A program made the position numbers and the translations under genes. Positions 20,878-29,576 of a stretch of DNA of 64,000 nt are shown piece by piece. The notes under the pieces are model-generated. The model did no database searches, had not been told where the DNA came from, and worked only from the letters and a program-made list of their open reading frames with translations. Position 1 is the first letter of the stretch; each line of letters starts with the position of its first letter. The stretch comes from an uncultured Sphingomonadaceae bacterium (GTDB lineage: Bacteria; Pseudomonadota; Alphaproteobacteria; Sphingomonadales; Sphingomonadaceae). The DNA lies in the NCBI GenBank assembly GCA_947488625.1, contig CANKZR010000001.1:1860001-1924000 (forward strand), given 5' to 3'.

Positions 20878-22461
20878 TCAGAACGAAAGTGCCCTCACGA
20901 CCTTCACACCGTCCAGCTTGCAGGCGGCATCGATCACGTCCTGCGGAATCTTCTGGTCGACGCTCAGCAGGATGATCGCTTCGCCGCCGCTGTCGCGGCG
21001 CCCCAGATGGAACGTGCCGATGTTGATATCGTGCTCGCCCATCAGCGCGCCGACGCGGCCGATGAAACCGGGAAGATCCTCGTTCACGATATACAGCATC
21101 TCGCCCTTCAGGTCCGCCTCGATACCGATGCCGAAGATTTCCACCAAGCGCGGATCGGAATTGCCGAACAGCGTGCCTGCGACGGAACGGTTGCCCTGGC
21201 TGGTGGCCACGGTAACGCGCACCAGTGTCTGGAAAGTGCCCTCGCGCTCGTTGCGGATTTCGCGCACTTCGATACCGCGCTCCTTCGCCATGTAAGGCGC
21301 GTTGACCATGTTCACGCTTTGCGAATAGCGTTTCATCAAGCCTGCCAGCACGGCGCCCACGATGGGCTTCTGGTTCAGTTCGGCTGCATGGCCCTCTGTT
21401 TCGATACTGATCTTGGGCAATTCGCCGTGTGCCAGCTGGCCCACCAGCGACCCTAGGTTCTCGGCCAGGGCCATATAGGGGCGCAGCTTGGGCGCTTCTT
21501 CCGCAGACAGGCTTGGCATGTTGAGCGCGTTGGTGACGCCGCCATTGACGAGGTAGTCGCTCATCTGCTCGGCCACCTGTAGCGCAACATTCACCTGCGC
21601 TTCGGTGGTGGAGGCACCAAGGTGCGGGGTGCAGATGAAATTGGGGGCATCGAACAACGGGTTTTCCTTGGCCGGTTCGTTCAGGAAAACGTCCAGCGCG
21701 GCGCCCGCAACATGGCCGCTCTCCAGCATGTCCTTCAGAGCTTCCTCGTCGATCAGGCCGCCGCGTGCGCAATTCACGATGCGCACGCCTGGCTTCGCGC
21801 GTTCCAGCCGCTCACGCGACAGGATGTTGCGCGTCTCGTCGGTCAGCGGCGTGTGCAGCGTTATAAAGTCGGCTTTGGCTAGCAGGGTGTCGAGGTCAGC
21901 CTTCTCCACCCCTATTTCAATAGCGCGTTCGGGGGTCAGGAAGGGGTCATAGGCAACCACTTTCATCTTCAATCCCAGCGCGCGGCTGGCAACGATGGCA
22001 CCGATATTGCCTGCACCGATCAGACCCAGCGTCTTGCCGGTGACTTCGATGCCCATGAAATCCTTCTTGGGCCATTCGCCGGCCTTGGTGCGAGTGTTGG
22101 CATCGGGAATCTGGCGGGCCAGCGCCATCAGCATGGCAATCGCATGTTCGGCAGTGGTAATCGAATTGCCGAACGGCGTGTTCATCACCACCACGCCCTG
22201 CGAACTGGCGGCAGCAAGATCAACGTTGTCGACACCGATACCGGCGCGGCCGATCACCTTGAGGTTCTTCGCGGCTTCCAGAATTTCTGCCGTTACGGTG
22301 GTGGAGGAACGGATGGCGAGACCATCATATTCACCGATGCGGGCCTTCAGTTCTTCGGGCGTCTCGCCGGTGATTACATCGACATCGCAGCCGCGCTCCT
22401 CGAAGATACGGGCGGCGTTCGGGTCCATCTTGTCGGAGATGAGGACTTTGGGCTTGGTCAT
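20878..22461 (-). CDS. serA: D-3-phosphoglycerate dehydrogenase (long form)
   Basis: First step of serine synthesis. The 527-aa length marks the long form: a catalytic/NAD domain followed by an allosteric substrate-binding (ASB) domain and a C-terminal ACT domain. The Rossmann motif is LGLIGAGNIGAIVASRALGL; the catalytic Arg/Glu/His lie in NCARGGLIDEEAL and CTPHLGAST. The ACT domain covers roughly the last 75 residues (EDLPGFIGRVGALMGEHDIN) and suggests serine feedback. It follows serC with a 110-bp gap holding a 23-nt hairpin, forming the serine operon. Confidence 0.96.
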   Translation of the reverse strand: MTKPKVLISDKMDPNAARIFEERGCDVDVITGETPEELKARIGEYDGLAIRSSTTVTAEILEAAKNLKVIGRAGIGVDNVDLAAASSQGVVVMNTPFGNSITTAEHAIAMLMALARQIPDANTRTKAGEWPKKDFMGIEVTGKTLGLIGAGNIGAIVASRALGLKMKVVAYDPFLTPERAIEIGVEKADLDTLLAKADFITLHTPLTDETRNILSRERLERAKPGVRIVNCARGGLIDEEALKDMLESGHVAGAALDVFLNEPAKENPLFDAPNFICTPHLGASTTEAQVNVALQVAEQMSDYLVNGGVTNALNMPSLSAEEAPKLRPYMALAENLGSLVGQLAHGELPKISIETEGHAAELNQKPIVGAVLAGLMKRYSQSVNMVNAPYMAKERGIEVREIRNEREGTFQTLVRVTVATSQGNRSVAGTLFGNSDPRLVEIFGIGIEADLKGEMLYIVNEDLPGFIGRVGALMGEHDINIGTFHLGRRDSGGEAIILLSVDQKIPQDVIDAACKLDGVKVVRALSF

Positions 22462-22539
22462 GGGGATTTCCTGTCAGGATAAACCGGCGCGCGTATGCAA
22501 CTCGGGCGTCGGCCGGTTTGTGAAATAAGGATAAGCAGA

Positions 22540-22562
22540 GGCCCCGGATCAGGTCCGGGGCC
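22540..22562. repeat. REP-like GC-rich hairpin between serC and serA
   Basis: Perfect 9-bp arms GGCCCCGGA and TCCGGGGCC around a 5-nt loop (TCAGG), ten bases after the serC stop. No T-run follows on the minus strand, so it is more like a repetitive extragenic palindrome or intercistronic stabilising hairpin than a terminator. Palindromes of this CCCGGATCA type are common in alphaproteobacterial intergenic regions. Only one copy is in this window. Confidence 0.6.
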
Positions 22563-22571
22563 ATGCCACTA

Positions 22572-23732
22572 TCAGAGGTTGCCGGCCTTGAGCTCTTCGT
22601 AAGCCCATTCGATCCACGGCAGCAGGCGCTTGATATCTTCGGACTCGACGGAACCGCCGCACCAGATGCGCAGGCCCGCAGGGGCATCACGGTAGCCGTT
22701 GAAGTCGTAGCCGATGTCCATCTCTTCCAGCTTGGAAGCGATCTTCTTCGGCACGGCGGCGGCGTCCTCTGCAGAGAGGCCGTCGATATAGTCGCCCTGG
22801 AAAACCATGCACACGCCCGTGTTGGTCTGCTTGGCGGGATCGGCAACCATGTTGCGCAGCCACGGGGTGGCTTCGATCCAGTCTTTCACGACCTTGGCGT
22901 TCGCATCGGCGCGGTCGAACATGGCCTGCTTGCCGCCGATCGACTTCACCCATTCCAGCGCGGAGATATAATCTTCCGTCGCCAGCATCGAGGGTGTGTT
23001 GATCGTCGCGCCTTCGAAAATGGCGCGATTGATCTTGTCGCCCTTCTTCAGGCGGAACAGTTTGGGCAACGGCCATTCGGGATCGTAGCTTTCGATCCGC
23101 TCAACCGCCTTGGGTGAGAGGATGAGCATTCCGTGCTGCGCTTCTCCGCCCAGCACCTTTTGCCAGGAGTAGGTAGTGGCATCGAGCTTTGCCCAGTCCA
23201 TCTCCATTGCGAATACAGCGCTGGTGGCATCGTTGATGGCAAGTCCCTCTCGGCCCTCTGCCAGCCAGTCGGTATTCGCAATCCGCGCGCCCGATGTGGT
23301 GCCGTTCCATGTGAACACAACATCATTTTCCTGCGGGATCTGCGACAGATCGGGGATTTCGCCATAGTCGGCGTCCAGCACCTGCAGGTCCTTCAGCTTC
23401 AGCTGCTTCACCGCATCCTGAATCCAGACATTACCGAAGCTTTCCCACGCCGCGACGGTTGCGGGGCGCGCGCCCAGCATGGTCCACATCGCGCATTCCA
23501 GCGCGCCGGTATCGGACCCGGGCATGATGCCGACAAGGTAATCGTCAGGGATACCCAGAAGTTCGCGGGTCAGGTCTATGGCGTATTTTAGCCGGCCCTT
23601 GGCATATTTGGAGCGGTGCGAGCGGCCCAGCGATTTCAGGTCGAGCTTTTCAGGCGACCAGCCGGGAGGCTTTGCAGTGGGACCGGACGAGAAGAAAGGA
23701 CGCTCCGGACGGAGGTCAGGTTGCTTGGTCAT
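22572..23732 (-). CDS. serC: Phosphoserine aminotransferase
   Basis: PLP-dependent second step of serine synthesis. The 386-aa protein is of the type II kind found in alphaproteobacteria (RPERPFFSSGPTAKPPGWS at the N-terminus). The PLP-binding Lys is about residue 192 in YSWQKVLGGEAQHGML, and the substrate-binding region VGIMPGSDTGALE is clear. The ATG at 23732 has AAGGAGAGA upstream; the frame is open for 29 more codons that do not resemble the family. It leads the serC-serA operon and diverges from the extensin-like gene. Confidence 0.95.
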   Translation of the reverse strand: MTKQPDLRPERPFFSSGPTAKPPGWSPEKLDLKSLGRSHRSKYAKGRLKYAIDLTRELLGIPDDYLVGIMPGSDTGALECAMWTMLGARPATVAAWESFGNVWIQDAVKQLKLKDLQVLDADYGEIPDLSQIPQENDVVFTWNGTTSGARIANTDWLAEGREGLAINDATSAVFAMEMDWAKLDATTYSWQKVLGGEAQHGMLILSPKAVERIESYDPEWPLPKLFRLKKGDKINRAIFEGATINTPSMLATEDYISALEWVKSIGGKQAMFDRADANAKVVKDWIEATPWLRNMVADPAKQTNTGVCMVFQGDYIDGLSAEDAAAVPKKIASKLEEMDIGYDFNGYRDAPAGLRIWCGGSVESEDIKRLLPWIEWAYEELKAGNL

Positions 23733-23946
23733 AATGTATTCTCTCCTTACAGAGAGCTCGCGCGGCGTTGGGACCGCGTGGCCCGCTGCGCGCACTAGAG
23801 ACAGGCGCGATTGAGTCAAACGAATATGCGGTTTCTTGTGTTACCGATTTGACGGCTGGGGCCGCTGGGGGTTCCCCGAAAACAGCGGGTGCATTATGAT
23901 CGTGCGCAAGTATGGGTTGGCTATGTGCGGGGGCGCGGAGACTTCG

Positions 23947-24639
23947 ATGAAGACGATACTGCTGCCATTCATCGCAGCGCTTGCCCTGTCCGGGTGCTCC
24001 TTCCTTCCACCGGGGTCCGACAGTGGCCGCGATGGCCGAGCGAGCGATACCGTCGCGTCACCTGCCGCAACCACGCCGCCCCTGTCGCAAAGACCGGCAG
24101 ACAGACAGTGCCTCACCGGACTGGGGCAGGCAGGCGTGCAGTTCGATACACTGCCAGATCGCTACCTCGGCGAAGGGTGCAGCAATCTCAACACTGTGCA
24201 GATGCACGCCCTGGCAGGGGACAACGGGACGCTGGAAGTACGCAACCTCGGTCCGGTTACCTGCGCGGTCAGCACCGCATTCGCCGCCTGGGTGCGCTTT
24301 GGGGTGGACCGCGCGGCGCGGCAGGTCTTTGGATCATCGCTAAGCAGCGTTCAGACGATGGGCAGCTTCAACTGTCGCAACGTCGCCGGAACTTCGCGCC
24401 GTTCCGCCCATGCCAGCGCCGGTGCGATCGACGTCGGCGGTTTCGTGCTGGCGGATGGGCGGCGTATCAGCGTGGCGGATGGTTGGTCCGGCAGCAGGCA
24501 GGAACGCGAGTTTCTGCGCATCGTGCAGCGTAGCGCCTGCCGCCGTTTCGACACCGTGCTCAGCCCCGATTACAACGCGGCCCATCGCGATCACCTGCAC
24601 CTTGAAGGGGTGATCGAGGACAATTCCTATTGCCGGTGA
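23947..24639 (+). CDS. Extensin-family (extensin-like C-terminal domain) lipoprotein
   Basis: A 230-aa exported lipoprotein with lipobox LSGC. After a low-complexity linker the extensin-like C-terminal domain runs from about residue 60 to the end. TCAVSTAFAAWVRFGVD, SAHASAGAIDVGGFVLADGR and the terminal NAAHRDHLHLE carry the conserved Cys, His and Asp residues. The His/Asp pattern recalls metal-dependent peptidoglycan carboxypeptidases (VanY/D-Ala-D-Ala peptidase-like fold), so a cell-wall role is an inference. The ATG at 23947 with GGAGA six bases upstream starts the signal peptide. Convergent with the FixJ-like gene. Confidence 0.85.
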   Translation: MKTILLPFIAALALSGCSFLPPGSDSGRDGRASDTVASPAATTPPLSQRPADRQCLTGLGQAGVQFDTLPDRYLGEGCSNLNTVQMHALAGDNGTLEVRNLGPVTCAVSTAFAAWVRFGVDRAARQVFGSSLSSVQTMGSFNCRNVAGTSRRSAHASAGAIDVGGFVLADGRRISVADGWSGSRQEREFLRIVQRSACRRFDTVLSPDYNAAHRDHLHLEGVIEDNSYCR

Positions 24640-24667
24640 GAAGACCCAGACACCGATGGCTTGCGGC

Positions 24668-25288
24668 CTAGGCCTCCTTCGTCTCCCGGTAGCTTGCCTC
24701 TATCCGCAACCGAACGGCTTCCGCAGCGTGGTTCGCACCCAGCTTGTCCATCATGTTGGCCCGGTGAATCTCCACGGTACGCGGACTGATCTCCAGGTTG
24801 CGAGCGATGGCCTTGTTGGAACACCCCTCGCTGAGCCAGTCGAGCACCTCGCGCTCACGCCGCGACAGGGTTTCGATGCGGCTGCGCGCCTCGATCAGGC
24901 GGCGGCGCGCGTCCGCATGCCGACCGGCGTCTGAATCGACATGCGCGATCATGCGTCGCAATTCCTCGGGCGTCAGCGGCAATTGCAGGAAATCCAGCGC
25001 ACCGGCCTGAATGGCCTCCACCACCTCGTCCACCCCCGGCTCTGACTTGGCAGCCACCAGCGGTATCCAGATGCCCGCCCCGGCCAGTTCATCCAGCAAG
25101 TGTGCGATACCGTTTTCCAGCACCCCTTCGCTGGCGATTATGACTCCGGAGCGTGGTGGCCGGTCGATCAGTTCAACCAGGTCGGAATAGACTTCCGCGT
25201 GATGTCCCATCGACAGGATAAGTCGGCACTGTTCAGCCCGGGTACGGCTGTTACCGCCGACGATATGAATTGAGATACGCTGTTCCAT
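24668..25288 (-). CDS. FixJ/NarL-like regulator with degenerate receiver domain
   Basis: A 206-aa two-domain protein. The C-terminal LuxR-type helix-turn-helix (residues about 140-200) is canonical: LSRREREVLDWLSEG, NKAIARNLEISPRTVEIHR. The N-terminal receiver-like domain has lost the phosphorylation machinery. The acidic pair is VGGNS, the phospho-acceptor position (GVIIASEGV, about residue 53) has no Asp, and the Lys of the FxxKP motif is Leu (DFLQLP). It should therefore work without phosphorylation. No histidine kinase is adjacent. It lies 209 bp downstream of the Anbu operon on the same strand. Confidence 0.88.
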   Translation of the reverse strand: MEQRISIHIVGGNSRTRAEQCRLILSMGHHAEVYSDLVELIDRPPRSGVIIASEGVLENGIAHLLDELAGAGIWIPLVAAKSEPGVDEVVEAIQAGALDFLQLPLTPEELRRMIAHVDSDAGRHADARRRLIEARSRIETLSRREREVLDWLSEGCSNKAIARNLEISPRTVEIHRANMMDKLGANHAAEAVRLRIEASYRETKEA

Positions 25289-25497
25289 AGCGCAATTTCT
25301 GCGCAGAAAACCTTATGCGAACCAATCCGTATTATCTCGGATGAGGACCTATAAGCCTTTGAAGTAAGGCTTAAACCCAGCAAGGCCGCGGACTTCAGAG
25401 CATCGGGAACGGATCTTTTTTATGCAAACCACCCGGAAAGGGCGAATACTTGCTATTCGTCGCGACCCCTATCCGTAGCTCTTACTAGGTAATTACC

Positions 25498-26253
25498 CTA
25501 GGCTGTCTCGTCGGGCTGGTAGAAGCTGTAGTCGGGCAACGAGTGGAATGCGCTGCGCAGTGCCTCGCTCCAGCTATCGCTGATCGCGGTGAAATAGGGA
25601 TCGGTGCTTTCGATGCGTCGCTCGTGCGTAGGCTCGAAGCTGTCGCGTTCGATCACCATGAGGTCCAGCGGCAGGCCGACCGAAAGATTGGCCTTGAGGG
25701 TGGAATCGAAGCTGACCATCAACAGCTTTACGGCATCCTCAAAACTCATGTTCCGGTCATAGCCGCGGATGATGATGGGCCTGCCGTACTTGGTTTCCCC
25801 GATCTGGAAGAATGGCGTATCGAAGCTCGCCTCGATGAAGTTGCCTTCGGGGTAGATCATGAAAAGGCGCGGTTCCATGCCCTTGATCTGTCCGGCGAGA
25901 ATGATCGAGGCGGTGAACCGTCCCTTGCCGCGCGCGCCGTTGTCGGTCTGCGTCTCTGCGATCACCTCTCGCAAGAGCTTGCCGGTTTCGCTGGCGACCT
26001 GGAACATGGTGCTGAGTTCCATCAGCGAATTCTGTCGCTCCGATGGGGCCTTTGTCCGTTCTTCCAGGCGACTGATCACCGCTTGCGTGGTGGCAAGGTT
26101 GCCCGCGGTCATCAGAGTGATGACCCTGTCCCCCGGCACCGTCCAGTGGAACATCTTGCGAAATACCGAGATATTGTCGACGCCCGAATTTGTGCGGGTG
26201 TCGCTCATCAGTACAAGGCCCTTGTCGAGCACCATTCCTACGCAATACGTCAT
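25498..26253 (-). CDS. Anbu proteasome-like NTN peptidase
   Basis: A 251-aa member of the bacterial Anbu (COG3484) branch of proteasome-type NTN hydrolases. Removal of the initiator Met exposes Thr2 (TYCVGMVLDKG); the other expected active-site residues are Asp18 (LMSDTRT) and Lys33 (SVFRKMF), matching Thr1/Asp17/Lys33 of proteasome beta subunits within one position. Anbu proteins form open helical assemblies, and their peptidase activity is weak or unproven. The ATG at 26253 overlaps the transglutaminase stop by four bases. It closes the operon ATP-grasp, Alpha-E, transglutaminase, Anbu. Confidence 0.92.
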   Translation of the reverse strand: MTYCVGMVLDKGLVLMSDTRTNSGVDNISVFRKMFHWTVPGDRVITLMTAGNLATTQAVISRLEERTKAPSERQNSLMELSTMFQVASETGKLLREVIAETQTDNGARGKGRFTASIILAGQIKGMEPRLFMIYPEGNFIEASFDTPFFQIGETKYGRPIIIRGYDRNMSFEDAVKLLMVSFDSTLKANLSVGLPLDLMVIERDSFEPTHERRIESTDPYFTAISDSWSEALRSAFHSLPDYSFYQPDETA

Positions 26254-27074
26254 TGTTGCTGCTGTTCTTCCATTTGCTGTTCCACGGCAAGATCGACCGT
26301 AAGGTCTTCGGTCACCGCGCCAAAGCTGATGCCCGTGATTGGTGCCGCATCGCGATAGTCGCGGCCGGTCGCCACGCGCACATAACGCGGATCGGGGCTT
26401 ATGCCGTTGGAGATATCGAAGCCGACCCAGCCCAGCCCCTGCACATAGGCCTCTGCCCAGGCATGGCTGGCTTCCTGTTCGATCCGGTCGTTCATCATCA
26501 GATACCCGCTGACGTAGCGTGCCGGGATATCCAGCGAGCGCGCCGCGGCGATGAAGATGTGCGCATGATCCTGACACACGCCGATGCCTTCGGTTGCGGC
26601 CTCCTCGCCAGTCGTCGCAACGCCGGTGCTGCCGGTGCCATATGTCACCTTGTTGCGAATAACGTCCGAAAGATTGTGCAGCGTGCCGACCATGCCTTCC
26701 TCGCTACGCTCGACCTGCGCGATCAGCGCCTTGATCTTCGGGCCGGGACGGGTGAGGTCTGTCTGACTGAGGAAAGCCCAGAGCGGCAGATGGCCCGAAT
26801 GCTGGCCGATAACTCCGGCGTGATCCTGCGTATCCACCTTGCCCGAGCACGACACGACCACTTCGGTCGCACCTTCTTCAACTGCGGCCAGGGTGACGTG
26901 GTTGAAGTTCTGGTCATCGTAGGTCAGCTGTTCGTGCGCGCCTTCGAATTCCATATTCCATTCGACGATTTTCTGGCCCTGCGTTTCCTTCGGCGTGAGG
27001 CGCAACCGCTGGATGCCGTGCGCAACCGGGGATGCAAAGCGATAGCGAGTGGTATGGCGAATAGAGAGGCGCAT
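26250..27074 (-). CDS. Transglutaminase-like cysteine peptidase of the Anbu operon
   Basis: A 274-aa protein with the N-terminal beta-strand region (MRLSIRHTTRYRFASPV) and C-terminal transglutaminase core usual for COG1305 members. The catalytic triad is Cys167 (GIGVCQDHAHIF), His204 (EASHAWAEAY) and Asp220 (WVGFDISNG). In bacteria these folds mostly hydrolyse or transfer amide bonds, and in this operon a role on a peptide product made by the ATP-grasp enzyme is inferred. It starts 12 bp after the Alpha-E gene and is translationally coupled to Anbu. Confidence 0.92.
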   Translation of the reverse strand: MRLSIRHTTRYRFASPVAHGIQRLRLTPKETQGQKIVEWNMEFEGAHEQLTYDDQNFNHVTLAAVEEGATEVVVSCSGKVDTQDHAGVIGQHSGHLPLWAFLSQTDLTRPGPKIKALIAQVERSEEGMVGTLHNLSDVIRNKVTYGTGSTGVATTGEEAATEGIGVCQDHAHIFIAAARSLDIPARYVSGYLMMNDRIEQEASHAWAEAYVQGLGWVGFDISNGISPDPRYVRVATGRDYRDAAPITGISFGAVTEDLTVDLAVEQQMEEQQQQ

Positions 27075-27086
27075 GGTGTTTTCCCG

Positions 27087-28031
27087 TCAGGCGACGAAGC
27101 GATAATCCTCGGCAATGGCACCGGCCAGCTTCTGGTTATCGGCAATGAATTCCAGCAGGAACTGGTGCAGTCCCTGATCGAAGATGTCTTCCACCTTCTT
27201 GCCGGTAAGGCGCAAATCGGCTTCCCGCATGGCAGAGTGGCAGGTGCCCTCGCTACCATGCACCTGCGCGAGTTCGGCCAGGTTTTCGCGCATTTCGCAA
27301 TAACAGAATACGAGGCTGCGGGGAAAGCGTCCGTCAAGGATCAAAAAATCCGCGATAGAACGCGCATCCATCCGTCCGGCGTTCAGCCAGCGATAGGCGC
27401 GCTCAGCCGAAAGGGAGCGCAGGACGTTGTCCCATTGTCCTGTATCCAGCGGCGTACCCACGTAGGATAGCGACGGCAGCAGCAGGTAGTACTTCACGTC
27501 AAGAATACGCGCGGTGTTGTCCGCCCGCTCCAGAAAGGTGCCGAGGCGCGAGAAACTGTAGGTCTCATTACGCAGCATCGAGCCATGCGAGGCGCCACGC
27601 GCCAGCGTGCTGCCGCGACGGATTGCGCCCAGCGCCATGTTGAGGTTGGAATTGCGCACCGGCCTTGCCAGCAGGTCGCGCATGGTCATCCAACCTTCGT
27701 TGACCGCTTCCCAAACCTCTCCCGTAATAGCAGAGCGGCAGGCGCGGGCATTCGTGCGCGCGTTCTCCACCATCGAGAACACGCTTTCGGAATTGTCCTT
27801 CGACCGCAAAACGAAGTCGCACACATGCGCCCCTTCGTAATCGTCATGATGTTCTTCGTAAGCCTGGCGATGGCCAAGCGTGGTGAGGATGGATTTCCAT
27901 TCCTGGTCGGCCATATCCTGTCCGCGGGTCAGCGCCATACGCTGTCCGGCGGCCAGCAAACGGGCCGTGTTCTCGGCCCGCTCGAGATAGCGGTACATCC
28001 AGAAAATTCCGTGGGCGACGCGTCCCAGCAT
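27087..28031 (-). CDS. Alpha-E domain protein
   Basis: A 314-aa all-helical protein of the Alpha-E (DUF403, COG2307) family. The N-terminus LGRVAHGIFWMYRYLERAEN and the later YSFSRLGTFLERADNTARIL are the duplicated family signatures. The biochemical function is unknown. The family is almost always encoded next to a circularly permuted ATP-grasp and a transglutaminase, and is thought to assist peptide or amide formation. It lies 22 bp downstream of the ATP-grasp gene in a tight operon. Confidence 0.92.
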   Translation of the reverse strand: MLGRVAHGIFWMYRYLERAENTARLLAAGQRMALTRGQDMADQEWKSILTTLGHRQAYEEHHDDYEGAHVCDFVLRSKDNSESVFSMVENARTNARACRSAITGEVWEAVNEGWMTMRDLLARPVRNSNLNMALGAIRRGSTLARGASHGSMLRNETYSFSRLGTFLERADNTARILDVKYYLLLPSLSYVGTPLDTGQWDNVLRSLSAERAYRWLNAGRMDARSIADFLILDGRFPRSLVFCYCEMRENLAELAQVHGSEGTCHSAMREADLRLTGKKVEDIFDQGLHQFLLEFIADNQKLAGAIAEDYRFVA

Positions 28032-28053
28032 TACAGTGTTTCTCCGCCCAGCA

Positions 28054-29484
28054 TCAATCTTCCAGTACCCAGCTATCTTTCGTACCGCCCCCCTGGCTGG
28101 AATTCACCACCAGCGAGCCTTTCTTCAGCGCCACGCGCGTCAGGCCGCCCGGCGTGATATCCACGCCTTCGGGCGAGCACAGGACGAAAGGCCGCAGGTC
28201 GACGTGGCGCGGTGCCAGCCCCTTCTTGGTGAAGATGGGACAGGTCGAAAGCGCCAGCGTGGGCTGCGCGATGTAATTTTCCGGACGGGCTTCCAGCTTG
28301 GCGCGAAATTCCTTCAACTCTTTCTTCGAAGAAGTGGGGCCGATCAGCATACCGTATCCGCCGGAACCATGGACTTCCTTCACCACCAGTTCGGCCAGGT
28401 TATCCAGCACGTATTTCAGCGAATCCGGATCGGCGCAGCGGAAGGTTTCCACATTGGGCAACAGCGGCTTCTCACCGGTATAGAACTCCACTATCTCGGG
28501 CATGAAGGAATAGATGGCCTTGTCGTCGGCAACACCCGTACCCGGCGCGTTGGCGATGGTGACGTTGCCAGCGCGGTATACGTCCATCACGCCGGGAATG
28601 CCCAGCACGCTGTCGCGATTGAAGGTAAGCGGATCAAGGTATTCGTCATCCACGCGTCGGTAGATCACATCAACCGGGCGGAAGCCCACCGTGGTGCGCA
28701 TGTGGACCTTGCCGTCGATCACGCGAAGGTCGCTACCTTCGACAAGCTCTGCACCCATCTGGTCGGCCAGGAAGGCGTGTTCGTAATAGGCAGAATTGTA
28801 GATGCCCGGCGTCAGCACGGCGATGCTGGGCTTGTCGTTTGCCCCTTCGGGTGCACAGGCCGCGAGGCTCTTCGCCAGCCTACGCGGATAGTCGGAAACG
28901 TCGCTCACTTTCACCTTGCTGAACAGCTCGGGGAACATGGCCATCATCGTTTCACGGTTTTCTAGCATGTATGAAACGCCGCTGGGCGTGCGGGCATTAT
29001 CTTCCAGCACCATGAACTCGTCCGGCCCTGTGCGAACAAGGTCGATACCGACGATATGGGTGTAGACGCCGCCGGGCGGGGTAAAGCCAACCATTTCGGC
29101 CAGCCACGCCGCATTGTCGCGGAAAAGGCGTTCGGGCAGGCGGCCCGAGCGGATGATCTCCTGACGGTGATACAGATCGTGCATGAAGGCGTTGAGTGCC
29201 CTCACCCGCTGCTCGATACCGCGCGACAGGCGGCGCCATTCGCCACCTGTGATGATGCGCGGCACCATGTCGAAGGGGATCAGCCGCTCCTCGGCATCGT
29301 CTTCGCCATAGACGTTGAAAGTGATGCCGGTCTTGCGAAAGAAGCTCTCCGCCTCGAACGCCTTGCGGCGCATCCAGCCATCGTTCTGGCCCGAAAGCCA
29401 TTCGTCGTAACCGCGATAAGCCTCTCGCACTGACCCGTCAGGCTTGTGCATTTCATCGAATTTGGCCGGCTCGGTCGCGGTCAC
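28054..29484 (-). CDS. Circularly permuted ATP-grasp protein (type 2)
   Basis: A 476-aa predicted amide/peptide-bond-forming ligase of the circularly permuted ATP-grasp family (COG2308). Typical blocks are GYDEWLSGQ near the N-terminus, LIPFDMVPRII, VLEDNARTPSGVSYMLENRE, and the C-terminal VVKEVHGSGGYGMLIGP nucleotide-binding loop. The substrate is unknown; such enzymes have been predicted to make short peptides or modify proteins. Translation starts at a GTG (29484) with AAGGGGA seven bases upstream. It is the first gene of the operon and has a perfect 19-bp palindrome 48 bp upstream. Confidence 0.92.
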   Translation of the reverse strand: MTATEPAKFDEMHKPDGSVREAYRGYDEWLSGQNDGWMRRKAFEAESFFRKTGITFNVYGEDDAEERLIPFDMVPRIITGGEWRRLSRGIEQRVRALNAFMHDLYHRQEIIRSGRLPERLFRDNAAWLAEMVGFTPPGGVYTHIVGIDLVRTGPDEFMVLEDNARTPSGVSYMLENRETMMAMFPELFSKVKVSDVSDYPRRLAKSLAACAPEGANDKPSIAVLTPGIYNSAYYEHAFLADQMGAELVEGSDLRVIDGKVHMRTTVGFRPVDVIYRRVDDEYLDPLTFNRDSVLGIPGVMDVYRAGNVTIANAPGTGVADDKAIYSFMPEIVEFYTGEKPLLPNVETFRCADPDSLKYVLDNLAELVVKEVHGSGGYGMLIGPTSSKKELKEFRAKLEARPENYIAQPTLALSTCPIFTKKGLAPRHVDLRPFVLCSPEGVDITPGGLTRVALKKGSLVVNSSQGGGTKDSWVLED

Positions 29485-29531
29485 TCAAGTCCCCTTGCTG
29501 TGCTGGTTTCAGCGCTGCTATCAGCTGATTT

Positions 29532-29550
29532 CGCGCATGCAGCATGCGCG
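29532..29550. promoter_or_regulatory. Perfect palindrome upstream of the ATP-grasp/Anbu operon, candidate operator
   Basis: CGCGCATGC and GCATGCGCG flank a single central A, giving a 19-bp perfect dyad. It lies between the stop of the alpha/beta hydrolase gene (29577) and the operon start (29484). With a one-base loop it would form a poor RNA hairpin and has no T-run on either side, so a protein-binding operator is more likely than a terminator. No regulator is assigned. Confidence 0.45.
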
Positions 29551-29576
29551 TTACCCGTACATAAAGCAAAGCCTGA

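Noticed and set aside
25430-25470. A CGAATA/TATTCG hairpin downstream of the Anbu gene as its terminator.
   Set aside because: The stem is six pairs and no T-run follows on the minus strand, so I do not call it.
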